Source: Bacteroidota bacterium (GTDB lineage Bacteria > Bacteroidota > Bacteroidia > AKYH767-A > 2013-40CM-41-45). From it: 64,000 nt of DNA. The stretch covers positions 62,001 through 126,000 of the forward strand of contig QQVM01000004.1 in assembly GCA_003389385.1 (NCBI GenBank), read 5' to 3'. Positions 17,984 through 26,940 of the stretch are shown one piece after another; the stretch's first letter is position 1; every line of letters begins with the position of its first letter. The position numbers were made by a program, and so were the translations under genes. The notes under the pieces are model-generated. The model was not told the origin of the DNA, searched no databases, and saw nothing but the letters and a program-made list of their open reading frames with translations.

Positions 17984-19300
17984 ATGAAAAGTTTGGTAAT
18001 ATTCACACTCGCATTGCTGACGCTGGTATTTAAAGCTGAAGCTCAAAATCCGGCACCTGCCGACTCACAGAAATCATCCGTTCTTATCATGAATGCAACG
18101 GCGCACATTGGCAATGGAACCGTCATTCCAAATTCTGCGATTGGTTTCGAGAATGGCAAATTGACTTTAATTGCAGATGCACGACTAATACGCCTTGATA
18201 AGAATGCATACGATCATGTAATTGATGCCGGTGGGATGCATGCCTACCCGGGACTTATTGCATGCAACACAATACTCGGTCTTGCAGAAATCGATCTGGT
18301 CAGAGCTACGCTTGATCACCGTGAAGTAGGGGAGATGAATCCTCACATCAGAAGCCTGATTGCATACAACACGGATTCGCGCCTGATCCCTACTGTTCGA
18401 AACAACGGAGTGATGCTTGCTCAAGTGGTTCCGCAGGGAGGCAGAATAAGCGGACAATCTTCTGTACTCATGCTTGATGGATGGAATTGGGAAGACGCAG
18501 CTTATAAAACCGATCTTGGCATTCACCTTAACTGGCCCAGGATGTATGTGGCTCAGTCAGGCGATGCTGATAAAGAAAAGGAAAGAGAAGAGAATCAAAG
18601 GAAGAAAATGACTCGTGATCTGGAGGAGCTGAAAAAATTCTTTGATGAAGCGCGTGGGTATTTTTTGGAAAAGAAGCCTGCTGAAGTGAATCAGAGGTTT
18701 GAAGCCATGAAAGGACTTTTCAGCGGTGAAAAAAAATTGTTTGTTCATTGCAATTATGTAAAAGAGATTCGGGCAGCAGCGGAATTTGCAAGCACCTATA
18801 GGCTTAAAATGGTTTTGGTGGGAGGTGCGGATTCATGGAGAGTTACCGACTTCCTTAAAGAAAAAAATATACCTGTTGTCATAACATCGACTCATGCGCT
18901 TCCTGGCAGGGAAGATGATGACATTGATCTGCCTTATCGTCTTCCTTACCTGCTAAAAAAAGCAGGAGTGGATTTTGCAATCAGCACAGACGGTTCCTGG
19001 CAGGTTCGCAACCTCGCTTTTCATGCAGGTACTGCGTCCGCATACGGTCTCACGAAAGAAGAGGCACTTGAGAGCATTAGCCTGTCTCCTGCAAAAATAC
19101 TGGGCATAGATGCTTTAACAGGCAGTCTTGAAACAGGCAAAGATGCAACGCTTATAATTTCAGAAGGAGATATTCTTGATATGTCCACGCACAAAGTTGT
19201 GAAAGCATTTATACAGGGACGGGAGTTAAACCTTGATGATGTGCAAAAGCAACTCAATGAAAAATACCTGCAAAAATACGGATTGGAAAAAGCCAAATAA
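17984..19300 (+). CDS. Amidohydrolase-family protein lacking the H-x-H metal motif
   Basis: A 438-residue exported protein (signal peptide about 20 residues, ending KAEAQ) of the amidohydrolase superfamily. It resembles the first half of the preceding 1008-residue protein. Where active members have H-x-H after the PGLID strand, this one reads PGLIACNT, so the first metal site is missing. A His remains in FVHCN and an Asp in STDGSW. An Arg/Glu/Lys-rich helical insertion occupies about residues 195-245. It may be an inactive partner that pairs with the active domain upstream. The genes are 31 nt apart, with an M49 peptidase 19 nt further on. Confidence 0.82.
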   Translation: MKSLVIFTLALLTLVFKAEAQNPAPADSQKSSVLIMNATAHIGNGTVIPNSAIGFENGKLTLIADARLIRLDKNAYDHVIDAGGMHAYPGLIACNTILGLAEIDLVRATLDHREVGEMNPHIRSLIAYNTDSRLIPTVRNNGVMLAQVVPQGGRISGQSSVLMLDGWNWEDAAYKTDLGIHLNWPRMYVAQSGDADKEKEREENQRKKMTRDLEELKKFFDEARGYFLEKKPAEVNQRFEAMKGLFSGEKKLFVHCNYVKEIRAAAEFASTYRLKMVLVGGADSWRVTDFLKEKNIPVVITSTHALPGREDDDIDLPYRLPYLLKKAGVDFAISTDGSWQVRNLAFHAGTASAYGLTKEEALESISLSPAKILGIDALTGSLETGKDATLIISEGDILDMSTHKVVKAFIQGRELNLDDVQKQLNEKYLQKYGLEKAK

Positions 19301-19319
19301 TAATTAACATACAATCATT

Positions 19320-21371
19320 ATGAAATTAAAGACGCTGTTTTATTTAGCACTAATTGTTCTCGCTGCTTTGCTGTCATGCAAACAAGGAGAAAAAAAACAA
19401 GAAGCCGGCAAAGAGTTCAATCCTGTGGCAGATCGTTTCGCAGACATACAGGTGCTGCGCTACCAGATCGACGGATTTGACGAATTGAGTCTTAGTCAGA
19501 AGGAGTTAGCCTATTATTTGTATGAAGCCGGTTTGTCAGGCCGTGATATTTTTTATGATCAGAAAAACAGAAATAACCTGAGAATTCGCAAAACACTGGA
19601 GGCGGTTCTGGAATCATATAAAGGGGACAAGGACAATCCTGACTGGAACGGATTTCTTACTTATTGCAAACGCTTTTTCTTTTCAAACGGAATCCATCAT
19701 CATTATTCTTCAGAGAAAATGATTCCTGAATGTTCAGCGGAGTATTTTGCCTCTCTTGTCAAATCTTCTGATGAATCGCTTCTCCCACTGGAAAACAGGA
19801 GCGTGGAGGATTTTACAGCCTTTATAACTCCTTTGATTTTCGACCCCTCGATTGATTCAAAAGGTGTTGACCTGAGTGAAGGAAAGGATGTCATAGCAAG
19901 TTCTTCAAATAATTTTTACAGAAACGTCACTCAAGCCGAAGTAGAAAAGTTTTACAGTGATAAGCGTAAATCTGATCCTGAAAACAAGGCGCAGATCGGG
20001 TTCAATTCACAATTAATCAAGGAGAACGGAAAGATTTATGAAAAGACATGGAAAGTCGGAGGCATGTATACATCAGCGATAGAAAGAATTGTGTACTGGC
20101 TGGAGAAGGCTGAGAGTGTTGCCGAGAATGATGCTCAGAAAAATACCATCCGCACACTGATAAAATCATACAAGACCGGAGATCCTGCCGACTTTGATTT
20201 ATACAACATTGCCTGGGTGAAAGATACTGCTGCCAGAATAGACTTTGTGAACGGCTTCATTGAAGTGTATCAAGACGCGCTTCAGAAGAAGGGAAGCTAC
20301 GAAAGTATAGTGAGCATGAAAGATATGAATGCAACCAAGAGGATTGAAGCAATTTCAAAGGAAGCACAGTGGTTTGAAGATAACTCTACCATCATGGATG
20401 CTCACAAAAAGAAAAATGTGAAAGGCATTTCCGCGAAAGTTATAACAATAATAGGTGAGGTAGGAGATGCTGCTCCGAGCACACCCATCGGAATTAATTT
20501 ACCGAACAATGAATGGATCAGAGAACAGCATGGTTCAAAGTCTGTGTCTCTAGGGAACATCGTGAATACATACAATTACTACAGATCAAAAAGCCCCATG
20601 ATAGAGGAGTTCGGTTCATCACCTGAAGTCATCGCCAGGTCAAAGAAGTACGGTGCTCTGGCAGGGGAGCTGCATACAGATATGCATGAAGTAATCGGTC
20701 ACGCTTCTGGTCAAATCAACCAGGGTGTAGGAACTACAGATGAAACCCTGAAAAATTATGCAGGTGTACTTGAAGAGGCAAGAGCAGATCTTGTCGCATT
20801 GTATTTTGCACTTGACTCAAAGCTGGTTCAGATAGGTGTGATGCCTGAACTGGAAGTCGGTAAAGCAGAGTACGATTACTATATTCTGAACGGCCTGATG
20901 ACACAACTTCAAAGAATTCAGCCTGGTAAAAATCTTGAACAGGCGCATATGAGAAACCGTCAATTGGTTGCCTCTTGGGCCTATGAGAAAGGCAAAGCAG
21001 ATAAGGTAATTGAAAAAATTAACCGTGATGGAAAGACCTTTTATGTCATCAATGATTATGAAAAGCTTAGAGTTCTCTTCGGAGAGTTATTGCGGGAAAT
21101 CCAGCGCATCAAATCCGAAGGCGATTTCAATGCAGGAAAAAATCTCGTTGAAAATTACGGGGTGAAAGTGGATCAGGATATTCTTAATGAAGTTCATCGC
21201 CGCTATGCTGCGATCAATATTGCGCCGTACATGGGATTCATACAGCCCCGACTTGTTCCGGTACTTGATGGGGATAAGGTCAAAGATGTAAAAGTTGAAT
21301 ATCCTGAAGACTTCATCACTCAGATGCTTGAGTACGCTAAAAAGTACTCATTTCTTCCTCTGGAAAATTGA
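19320..21371 (+). CDS. Dipeptidyl-peptidase III-like (M49) lipoprotein
   Basis: A 683-residue zinc peptidase anchored as a lipoprotein: the signal ends in LLSC, with Cys near residue 20. The M49 signature H-E-x-x-G-H appears as HEVIGH at 456-461 (a shorter insert than H-E-L-L-G-H but the same pattern), followed by EEARAD at 485-490, which supplies the third zinc ligand. M49 enzymes release N-terminal dipeptides from oligopeptides. The length and order fit the family. It is the third gene of a run with two amidohydrolase proteins, so the group could act on periplasmic peptides or cyclic peptides. That link is inference. Confidence 0.9.
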   Translation: MKLKTLFYLALIVLAALLSCKQGEKKQEAGKEFNPVADRFADIQVLRYQIDGFDELSLSQKELAYYLYEAGLSGRDIFYDQKNRNNLRIRKTLEAVLESYKGDKDNPDWNGFLTYCKRFFFSNGIHHHYSSEKMIPECSAEYFASLVKSSDESLLPLENRSVEDFTAFITPLIFDPSIDSKGVDLSEGKDVIASSSNNFYRNVTQAEVEKFYSDKRKSDPENKAQIGFNSQLIKENGKIYEKTWKVGGMYTSAIERIVYWLEKAESVAENDAQKNTIRTLIKSYKTGDPADFDLYNIAWVKDTAARIDFVNGFIEVYQDALQKKGSYESIVSMKDMNATKRIEAISKEAQWFEDNSTIMDAHKKKNVKGISAKVITIIGEVGDAAPSTPIGINLPNNEWIREQHGSKSVSLGNIVNTYNYYRSKSPMIEEFGSSPEVIARSKKYGALAGELHTDMHEVIGHASGQINQGVGTTDETLKNYAGVLEEARADLVALYFALDSKLVQIGVMPELEVGKAEYDYYILNGLMTQLQRIQPGKNLEQAHMRNRQLVASWAYEKGKADKVIEKINRDGKTFYVINDYEKLRVLFGELLREIQRIKSEGDFNAGKNLVENYGVKVDQDILNEVHRRYAAINIAPYMGFIQPRLVPVLDGDKVKDVKVEYPEDFITQMLEYAKKYSFLPLEN

Positions 21372-21405
21372 ATTGCCTGAGCTGAGTGCGAATAGCATGT
21401 GATTA

Positions 21406-24400
21406 TTACTTAATCGCATGCATGATCATCTGTGTGTACATTTTCTCAAGTAAGACGGACTTTACGAATGGCTTCGCAATGAAGTCATTCATACCGTTGT
21501 CATAACACCTGGAAACTTCATCCTGAAGCGCGCTGGCAGTCATTGCCATGATTCTTACATTTGAAAAAGGCGTAGGCAAAGTCCTGATCATTCTGGAAGC
21601 ATCATACCCGTTCATCTCCGGCATTTGAATATCCATCAGTACAATGTCATACTGGGTTTTAGCAGCTTTCTCAACCGCTTCCTTGCCGTTTACTGCGATA
21701 TCAATTTCAATGTTTTCTAGTTCCTCATGCAATGTGTCCATCGCAACCATACGGTTAAATTCATTGTCTTCGACAAGCAGGATTTTAATTCCCCTGAGGG
21801 CTTGTTTCAAATCTGAAATCGGGATTTGTTCGTCAAGTTTTGGAGCTTCAAGAATTCCTTTTTTATATGGAATCACACATATGAATGTAGCTCCTTTTTC
21901 CGGCTGACTCCTGACACTGATCTGTCCCTGATGCATCTCCACCAGTTTTTTTGAGATGGCCAGGCCCAGTCCCGTTCCTCCGTAGATTCTGGTTGTGTCA
22001 CTTCTTTCCTGCGTAAAGGACTCAAAAATCTTTAGTTGATTTTCCGGTGCGATACCAATACCGCTGTCGATGACTTCGAAGCGCACATTGTAAATTTCAT
22101 TGTGTACTGACTCCACAGTGCAGAATAATTTCACATCACCCTGGCTGGTAAATTTTATCGCATTACTGACAAGGTTGAGGAGTATCTGAGACAGCCGAAC
22201 GGGGTCCCCAATGAGATAAGTTGGAACGTCATCACTTACGTGTGTGATCAAATTAATTCCTTTTTCTGCGGCTTTAAATTCAAATGTATTGTAGACTCCC
22301 TTTATTACTTTTCTGACAAGGAATGAAGTGTGTTCAAGTTCAATTTTGCCAGCTTCAATTTTTGAAATGTCCAGAATGTCATTGATGATTACGAGCAGAT
22401 TGTCTGAAGATTGAGTGATGGCTTCAAGGTAGTGCTTTTGATCAGGTCGTGGATTCTTATCTCGCAGCAAGCGTGTCATACCCACGATTGCGTTTAATGG
22501 AGTTCTGATTTCATGGCTCATATTGGCCAGAAACTGCTCCTTCAGTTCGGTTGTCTTCAGAGCGATTTCTTTTTCTTTTCTGAGTTCTATGTTCTTGATT
22601 CTTGCTCTGTTTATGAGCAGGATTACGGTTGTAATCACCAGCGCGAGCATTCCCCGAAACCACCAGGTTTTGTAAAATGGAGGTACAATCACCAGCTTGA
22701 ATGAAGCAGTTTCTTCATTCCAAACGCTGTGATTATTAGATCCCTTCAATTGGAAAATATATTCACCCGGATCCAAATTGGCAAATAATGCAAATCGGCG
22801 ATGTTTATTGTCAACCCACTTGTCATCATATCCTTTTAACTGATAAGTATAATTGTTCTTTTCCGGAGAAATATAGTTAAGAGAAGAAAAGTTAATTTCA
22901 ATGCTGTTCTTTGAAAAGGGAAGTCTGATCTCCTTTTCGTCAATGATTGCCTTTCTGAATGATTCATTACCATCGGAAAAAATCGACGAACCATGAATTT
23001 TTATATCTGTAATTCCAACTTGAGGAACATAAGTATTGGTTTTAATTTGGTCAGGTTTGAAAACTGAAACTCCTTTACTATGGCCCCATATTTTATTTCC
23101 GTCTATTAATGTCAGAGAAGCCTGGTTCAAGAAGGAAACTTCATCCAGCCCGTCCTTTTCATCAAAATTAAGAATACTGAAATCCTTCGTATTAATTCTT
23201 GATATTCCGTAATTAGTACTGCACCACAAGTACCCGGCTTGATCGGCCTCTATGGATTGAATCACATTATTAGCCAGACCGTCCTTTTGAGTGATATTTC
23301 GAATGTGATCTGAATATAGGTTTATAATGAATATACCCAGTCCGTCAGTACCCACATACAGTTTTTTCCCTTCTGTCAGCAGCGAGTGAACAATTATATC
23401 GTGATTGCGAGATGATAATTTTATCTTTTCATATTGACTTTTTTGTTCATTGAACTGGAATAATCCTTCGTCTGTCCCAACCCATATATTTCCGTTCTTA
23501 TCACAATGAACTGTACGAACGATATTTGACGGAGAGAAATTTTTAGTTTTAACAAAGAGCGGCATTTTTTCAAGGATGTTTCTCTCGTACTGATAGCGGT
23601 TCAAGCCTCTGCCGCTTGCAAACCAAATATTTCCATCCCGGTCTTCATCAATCTTAAATATTACACTGCTGTATAAGCCGATGAATTCATCGTCTGAGAG
23701 TTCGAAAATTTTACAGTTAATTTTTAACGTTGAATCTTTTGTCTGAGGGAATTGTAGCAGTTCATTCAGTCTTACAGCAACAAGCTTTCTACCGGCCGCG
23801 AACCAGACATTGTTTCTGGAGTCAATTTTTATTGCACGGCTGCCAAATTCATAATTATTATTGCCTAAGCGAATCCATGGCCAGTTTTTTAACTCATTTG
23901 TTTCCCGGTTGTAAATAAAAAGTCCGGAGGTGAGAGAGTTGATAATAATATGCTTGCCACTTTCTTCAATAGCGGTGATGATGGTTTCTGGAATTTTATT
24001 GGTCAATGATGATAAACTTCCGGACGAGAATTGCTGGAGAATCGGGTGCATAGCAGAAATCCCTGTGATTGTGCATATCCAGACTGAACCTGCTCTGTCA
24101 ATGTCTACATAATTTGTGATGTCATTTGAAATGCTTTTTCTATCATATCTGTTGTGTTTGAAAAGTTCGAAGTCAGTGATGATAAAATTGTCTCTCTTTG
24201 CTGTTATTTTAAATTTCGATAAACCCACGCTGTTCAGACAGGTCCAGAAGTAACCGTCTTTATCCTGTACAATTGAATAAGGATTAGGGTATGCGTGGCC
24301 AGATAAACTTATTAGAGCAGGCAGCAAGTGATGAAAGGTTAATTCTCCAGGCTTGTTATATTTTTCTGCAGATGAAATTACATCCATCATGTTGTTGAAT

Positions 24401-25194
24401 GACAGCAGAATGATATGGCCATCTTTGTCTTCCAAAATTTTCCAAATTTCATTTCGCTGAGTGCCACTCTTTTCTGTAGTTCCGCTATTGAACACATCAG
24501 GTTTTACATTTAGAAGATCAGAGTTGTCAATTTTAAATCTCCATAATCCTGTGCTGGTTCCAACCCATGCGTAATCTGATTTGTCGAAATGAAGATCCCA
24601 TATGTTTTTATTTTCTCTGTTTAATGGAAGTTCTGCATTCAGGTAAAGAAAGTTATACTTCACATTTCCGTTGCTTTGAGTATCAGTCTCACATATGACT
24701 AATCCGCCCACTGTTCCCACCCATAATCGTTTGTATTGATCCATTTTCAGGCAAAGTATGTTATCATCCTTCAGTTGACCTGACTTATTTGGGTTTTTAA
24801 GAAAAGTTTTGAAATCATTTGTATAGTAATTATATACGGTGAGCCCCTGTTTTGTACCAATCCAGATATTTCCTTGATTATCCTCGAGTAAGCAGTTTAT
24901 CAAATTACTTTGCAATCCGACTGTATCACCGGGAGTGTAGTTGTACTTAACAAAGTTAATTCCGTCAAAACGATTGAGTCCGTCCTTAGTTCCAATCCAG
25001 ATAAATCCCCGGCTGTCCTGCATGCTGCACATAGCAAAATCAGTGGAAAGGCCATCCCTGATACCGTAATTGACAAAATTCAAATGATTATTCCCTCCAT
25101 TTACATGCATTGAAAGCAAGAATAAGGGCAGTATCAGTGCCGTTAGTTTAATCATGTGTTTTAGATCCTTCAACATTGCATAGATGATTTTCAT
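21406..25194 (-). CDS. Hybrid sensor histidine kinase with propeller sensor and receiver, no DNA-binding domain
   Basis: A 1262-residue hybrid two-component protein. A signal segment is followed by a long series of two-component propeller repeats (recurring W-x-G-T/S-x-x-G-L units) over about residues 40-680. Next come a Y_Y_Y domain (about 685-790), a single membrane helix (about 800-820) and a coiled linker. The HisKA box has phospho-His 894 in MSHEIRTPLN. An HATPase domain is followed by a receiver with phospho-Asp 1188 in LMDIQMP. Unlike many propeller hybrids in this phylum it ends after the receiver with no AraC-type domain, so a separate output partner is needed. ATG 25194 is preferred to TTG 25206. 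Confidence 0.93.
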   Translation of the reverse strand: MKIIYAMLKDLKHMIKLTALILPLFLLSMHVNGGNNHLNFVNYGIRDGLSTDFAMCSMQDSRGFIWIGTKDGLNRFDGINFVKYNYTPGDTVGLQSNLINCLLEDNQGNIWIGTKQGLTVYNYYTNDFKTFLKNPNKSGQLKDDNILCLKMDQYKRLWVGTVGGLVICETDTQSNGNVKYNFLYLNAELPLNRENKNIWDLHFDKSDYAWVGTSTGLWRFKIDNSDLLNVKPDVFNSGTTEKSGTQRNEIWKILEDKDGHIILLSFNNMMDVISSAEKYNKPGELTFHHLLPALISLSGHAYPNPYSIVQDKDGYFWTCLNSVGLSKFKITAKRDNFIITDFELFKHNRYDRKSISNDITNYVDIDRAGSVWICTITGISAMHPILQQFSSGSLSSLTNKIPETIITAIEESGKHIIINSLTSGLFIYNRETNELKNWPWIRLGNNNYEFGSRAIKIDSRNNVWFAAGRKLVAVRLNELLQFPQTKDSTLKINCKIFELSDDEFIGLYSSVIFKIDEDRDGNIWFASGRGLNRYQYERNILEKMPLFVKTKNFSPSNIVRTVHCDKNGNIWVGTDEGLFQFNEQKSQYEKIKLSSRNHDIIVHSLLTEGKKLYVGTDGLGIFIINLYSDHIRNITQKDGLANNVIQSIEADQAGYLWCSTNYGISRINTKDFSILNFDEKDGLDEVSFLNQASLTLIDGNKIWGHSKGVSVFKPDQIKTNTYVPQVGITDIKIHGSSIFSDGNESFRKAIIDEKEIRLPFSKNSIEINFSSLNYISPEKNNYTYQLKGYDDKWVDNKHRRFALFANLDPGEYIFQLKGSNNHSVWNEETASFKLVIVPPFYKTWWFRGMLALVITTVILLINRARIKNIELRKEKEIALKTTELKEQFLANMSHEIRTPLNAIVGMTRLLRDKNPRPDQKHYLEAITQSSDNLLVIINDILDISKIEAGKIELEHTSFLVRKVIKGVYNTFEFKAAEKGINLITHVSDDVPTYLIGDPVRLSQILLNLVSNAIKFTSQGDVKLFCTVESVHNEIYNVRFEVIDSGIGIAPENQLKIFESFTQERSDTTRIYGGTGLGLAISKKLVEMHQGQISVRSQPEKGATFICVIPYKKGILEAPKLDEQIPISDLKQALRGIKILLVEDNEFNRMVAMDTLHEELENIEIDIAVNGKEAVEKAAKTQYDIVLMDIQMPEMNGYDASRMIRTLPTPFSNVRIMAMTASALQDEVSRCYDNGMNDFIAKPFVKSVLLEKMYTQMIMHAIK

Positions 25195-25212
25195 GGAAAA
25201 CTTCAATACAAT

Positions 25213-25671
25213 TTATTCAGGAAATGATTCTGATAATTCGGAATTTATAGGCGGACACTCATTTGCGATATCATGTACACAACAAGGCGAACAAGTGCAG
25301 GATTTATAAGACAAGTCCATGTAAACCGGAGGGTCGTTATTGTCATCGGATGCTGCCCAGGCATAAATTTTAAATTTGCAATCTACAGTCTGTCCGTGTT
25401 TTACAAATACTCCAGTGAATTTTTCCTGATCCATCAGATCCAGCAAATCATTTTTACAGATGAAGGCCTCAGTGATTGAGTTCCCATAGACAGTGTCAAA
25501 GCGAGCAAGATTCGCTTTCATTTCATCCAAGTTTTTGACAGGATTGGCACACGGCGGAATTGAAGTTATTCCTGAAGAGCTTGAATAATCACTTTTAAAG
25601 AAATTGTAAAAGTTCAGAAACAATGAAATTACAAGGAGGATCAAGATTAATGGAGAACCGGTGTTTTTCAT
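25213..25671 (-). CDS. Hypothetical anchored protein with Cys-rich tail
   Basis: A 152-residue protein of unknown function. The N-terminus is a single membrane helix (about residues 8-24), after which the chain should be periplasmic. It has scattered Cys residues and a dense cluster, CTCSPCC, near residue 130, likely disulfide-bonded or metal-binding. Its stop lies 6-18 nt before the start of the hybrid histidine kinase, so they are probably co-transcribed. A role as a periplasmic partner of the sensor is possible, but I have no family match to support it. Confidence 0.65.
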   Translation of the reverse strand: MKNTGSPLILILLVISLFLNFYNFFKSDYSSSSGITSIPPCANPVKNLDEMKANLARFDTVYGNSITEAFICKNDLLDLMDQEKFTGVFVKHGQTVDCKFKIYAWAASDDNNDPPVYMDLSYKSCTCSPCCVHDIANECPPINSELSESFPE

Positions 25672-25847
25672 AAGGTGTTAGAAGTTTTGTTATAAAAGCT
25701 TATTCGAATGCTATTGATGGGAGCATTGTAAGCATTTTTAATAAATGGTACAGAACGTTAATTCAGACTGAAAAAAAATTCAGAATTAATAAGCTTATCA
25801 AATATAATAAAAGGAAGATTAATTGTGCAATTTAATGATGGTTTAAT

Positions 25848-26339
25848 TCATGAATAAATGAATTGCATCATATGAACATCTAAAAAGTGGCCGAATTTAT
25901 AACCCACTTCTTTCATAATTCCGATATGCCGATAGCCAAGTTTTTCATGGATGTGTATGCTGGTTTCATTGCCCTGTGTTATCCTTGATATGACAGTATG
26001 ATTGCCTTTTTCACCCCCTTTGAGTGTAACAATTTTTAGCAACATGGTTCCCAATCCCTTCGACCTGTGTGCTGAATGAATATAGACTGACACCTCTACA
26101 GTGGTATCATATGCGCATCGATCGCTCCAGGGACTCAATGAAGCCCAGCCCGCGATCATGCCGTCCAGTTCTGCAACCAGTACAGGATGCTTTTCCTTGT
26201 GATTCCTGAACCACTCAATTTGCTTTTGCATACTCCTGGGTTCTGTGTCGAATGTGGCAGTAGTATTCAATACCGCATCATTGTAAATATCTAAAATAGC
26301 TTTTAAGTCGGCTTCAGTTGCAGCCCGGATATTCACCAT
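25848..26339 (-). CDS. GNAT N-acetyltransferase (phosphinothricin acetyltransferase-like)
   Basis: A 163-residue GNAT-fold acetyltransferase of the Pat/MnaT subgroup, which acetylates small amines or amino-acid analogues such as methionine sulfone or phosphinothricin. The start IRAATEADLKAILDIYNDAV, the strand VLVAELDG and the WASLSPW segment are typical of that subgroup. The acetyl-CoA loop appears as HRSKGLGTMLL, a variant of R-x-x-G-x-G/A. The substrate is not determined. The gene is 12 nt downstream of a barrel protein on the same strand and seems metabolically unrelated. Confidence 0.88.
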   Translation of the reverse strand: MVNIRAATEADLKAILDIYNDAVLNTTATFDTEPRSMQKQIEWFRNHKEKHPVLVAELDGMIAGWASLSPWSDRCAYDTTVEVSVYIHSAHRSKGLGTMLLKIVTLKGGEKGNHTVISRITQGNETSIHIHEKLGYRHIGIMKEVGYKFGHFLDVHMMQFIYS

Positions 26340-26351
26340 GCACTAATTTGA

Positions 26352-26876
26352 TTAAAATGTGAACCTGAATGTGAATGCGCCGTCCCAGTAAGAATATGCA
26401 GCTTCATGAAAATCAACAAAAGGTTTTAAGTCCAAGCCAAGAGTGATGGGAACATTATTGAACTTGTATTCCAGTCCGAGAATAAAATCTATTCCAAATC
26501 CTCGTCGGTCCATTCTGTCTTCGTAAACGTAGACGCGGTTTTTATTCCTGTAATAATAGTAATAATAGCCTTCATTATAAAAGCCAATATGAGCGCCGCC
26601 ACCCAGAAACCAGTTGAAACCCTGGGCATTTCCTAATGGACGATGATACTCATAGAGTCCCGTGAGTATCAGACTTCTTCTGCCAGTACTTGCAATGAGT
26701 TCCAAAGCGTCTGCTCCTCCGAACTTGTGTTTATATGTTATTCCATGTGAAAATCCTCCAAGGCGAACGCCAATTCCATTGGAGTAATCTTGTGCCGGGG
26801 CATTTTGAGGAGACAGAAATGATATGGCAATCATTCCGGTAAGCAGCCCTAGTTTTAAGCTCTTTCTCATCTTCAT
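26352..26876 (-). CDS. Small outer-membrane beta-barrel protein
   Basis: A 174-residue exported protein. A basic start and a hydrophobic signal end near NAPAQ. The mature region alternates amphipathic strands (GIGVRLGG, GITYKHKF, ALELIAS) with an unusual six-Tyr run, and closes with FTFRFTF, a terminal aromatic typical of outer-membrane barrels. It probably forms an 8-stranded barrel, and the function is unknown. A second possible start lies two codons in (ATG 26870). It is divergent from the DUF885 gene with 64 nt between starts. Confidence 0.72.
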   Translation of the reverse strand: MKMRKSLKLGLLTGMIAISFLSPQNAPAQDYSNGIGVRLGGFSHGITYKHKFGGADALELIASTGRRSLILTGLYEYHRPLGNAQGFNWFLGGGAHIGFYNEGYYYYYYRNKNRVYVYEDRMDRRGFGIDFILGLEYKFNNVPITLGLDLKPFVDFHEAAYSYWDGAFTFRFTF

Positions 26877-26940
26877 ATTTTGATATTGTTCCTACTTTTG
26901 TGTGATTTTGGCAAGATAAAATTCAATATTGTTTTGAATA

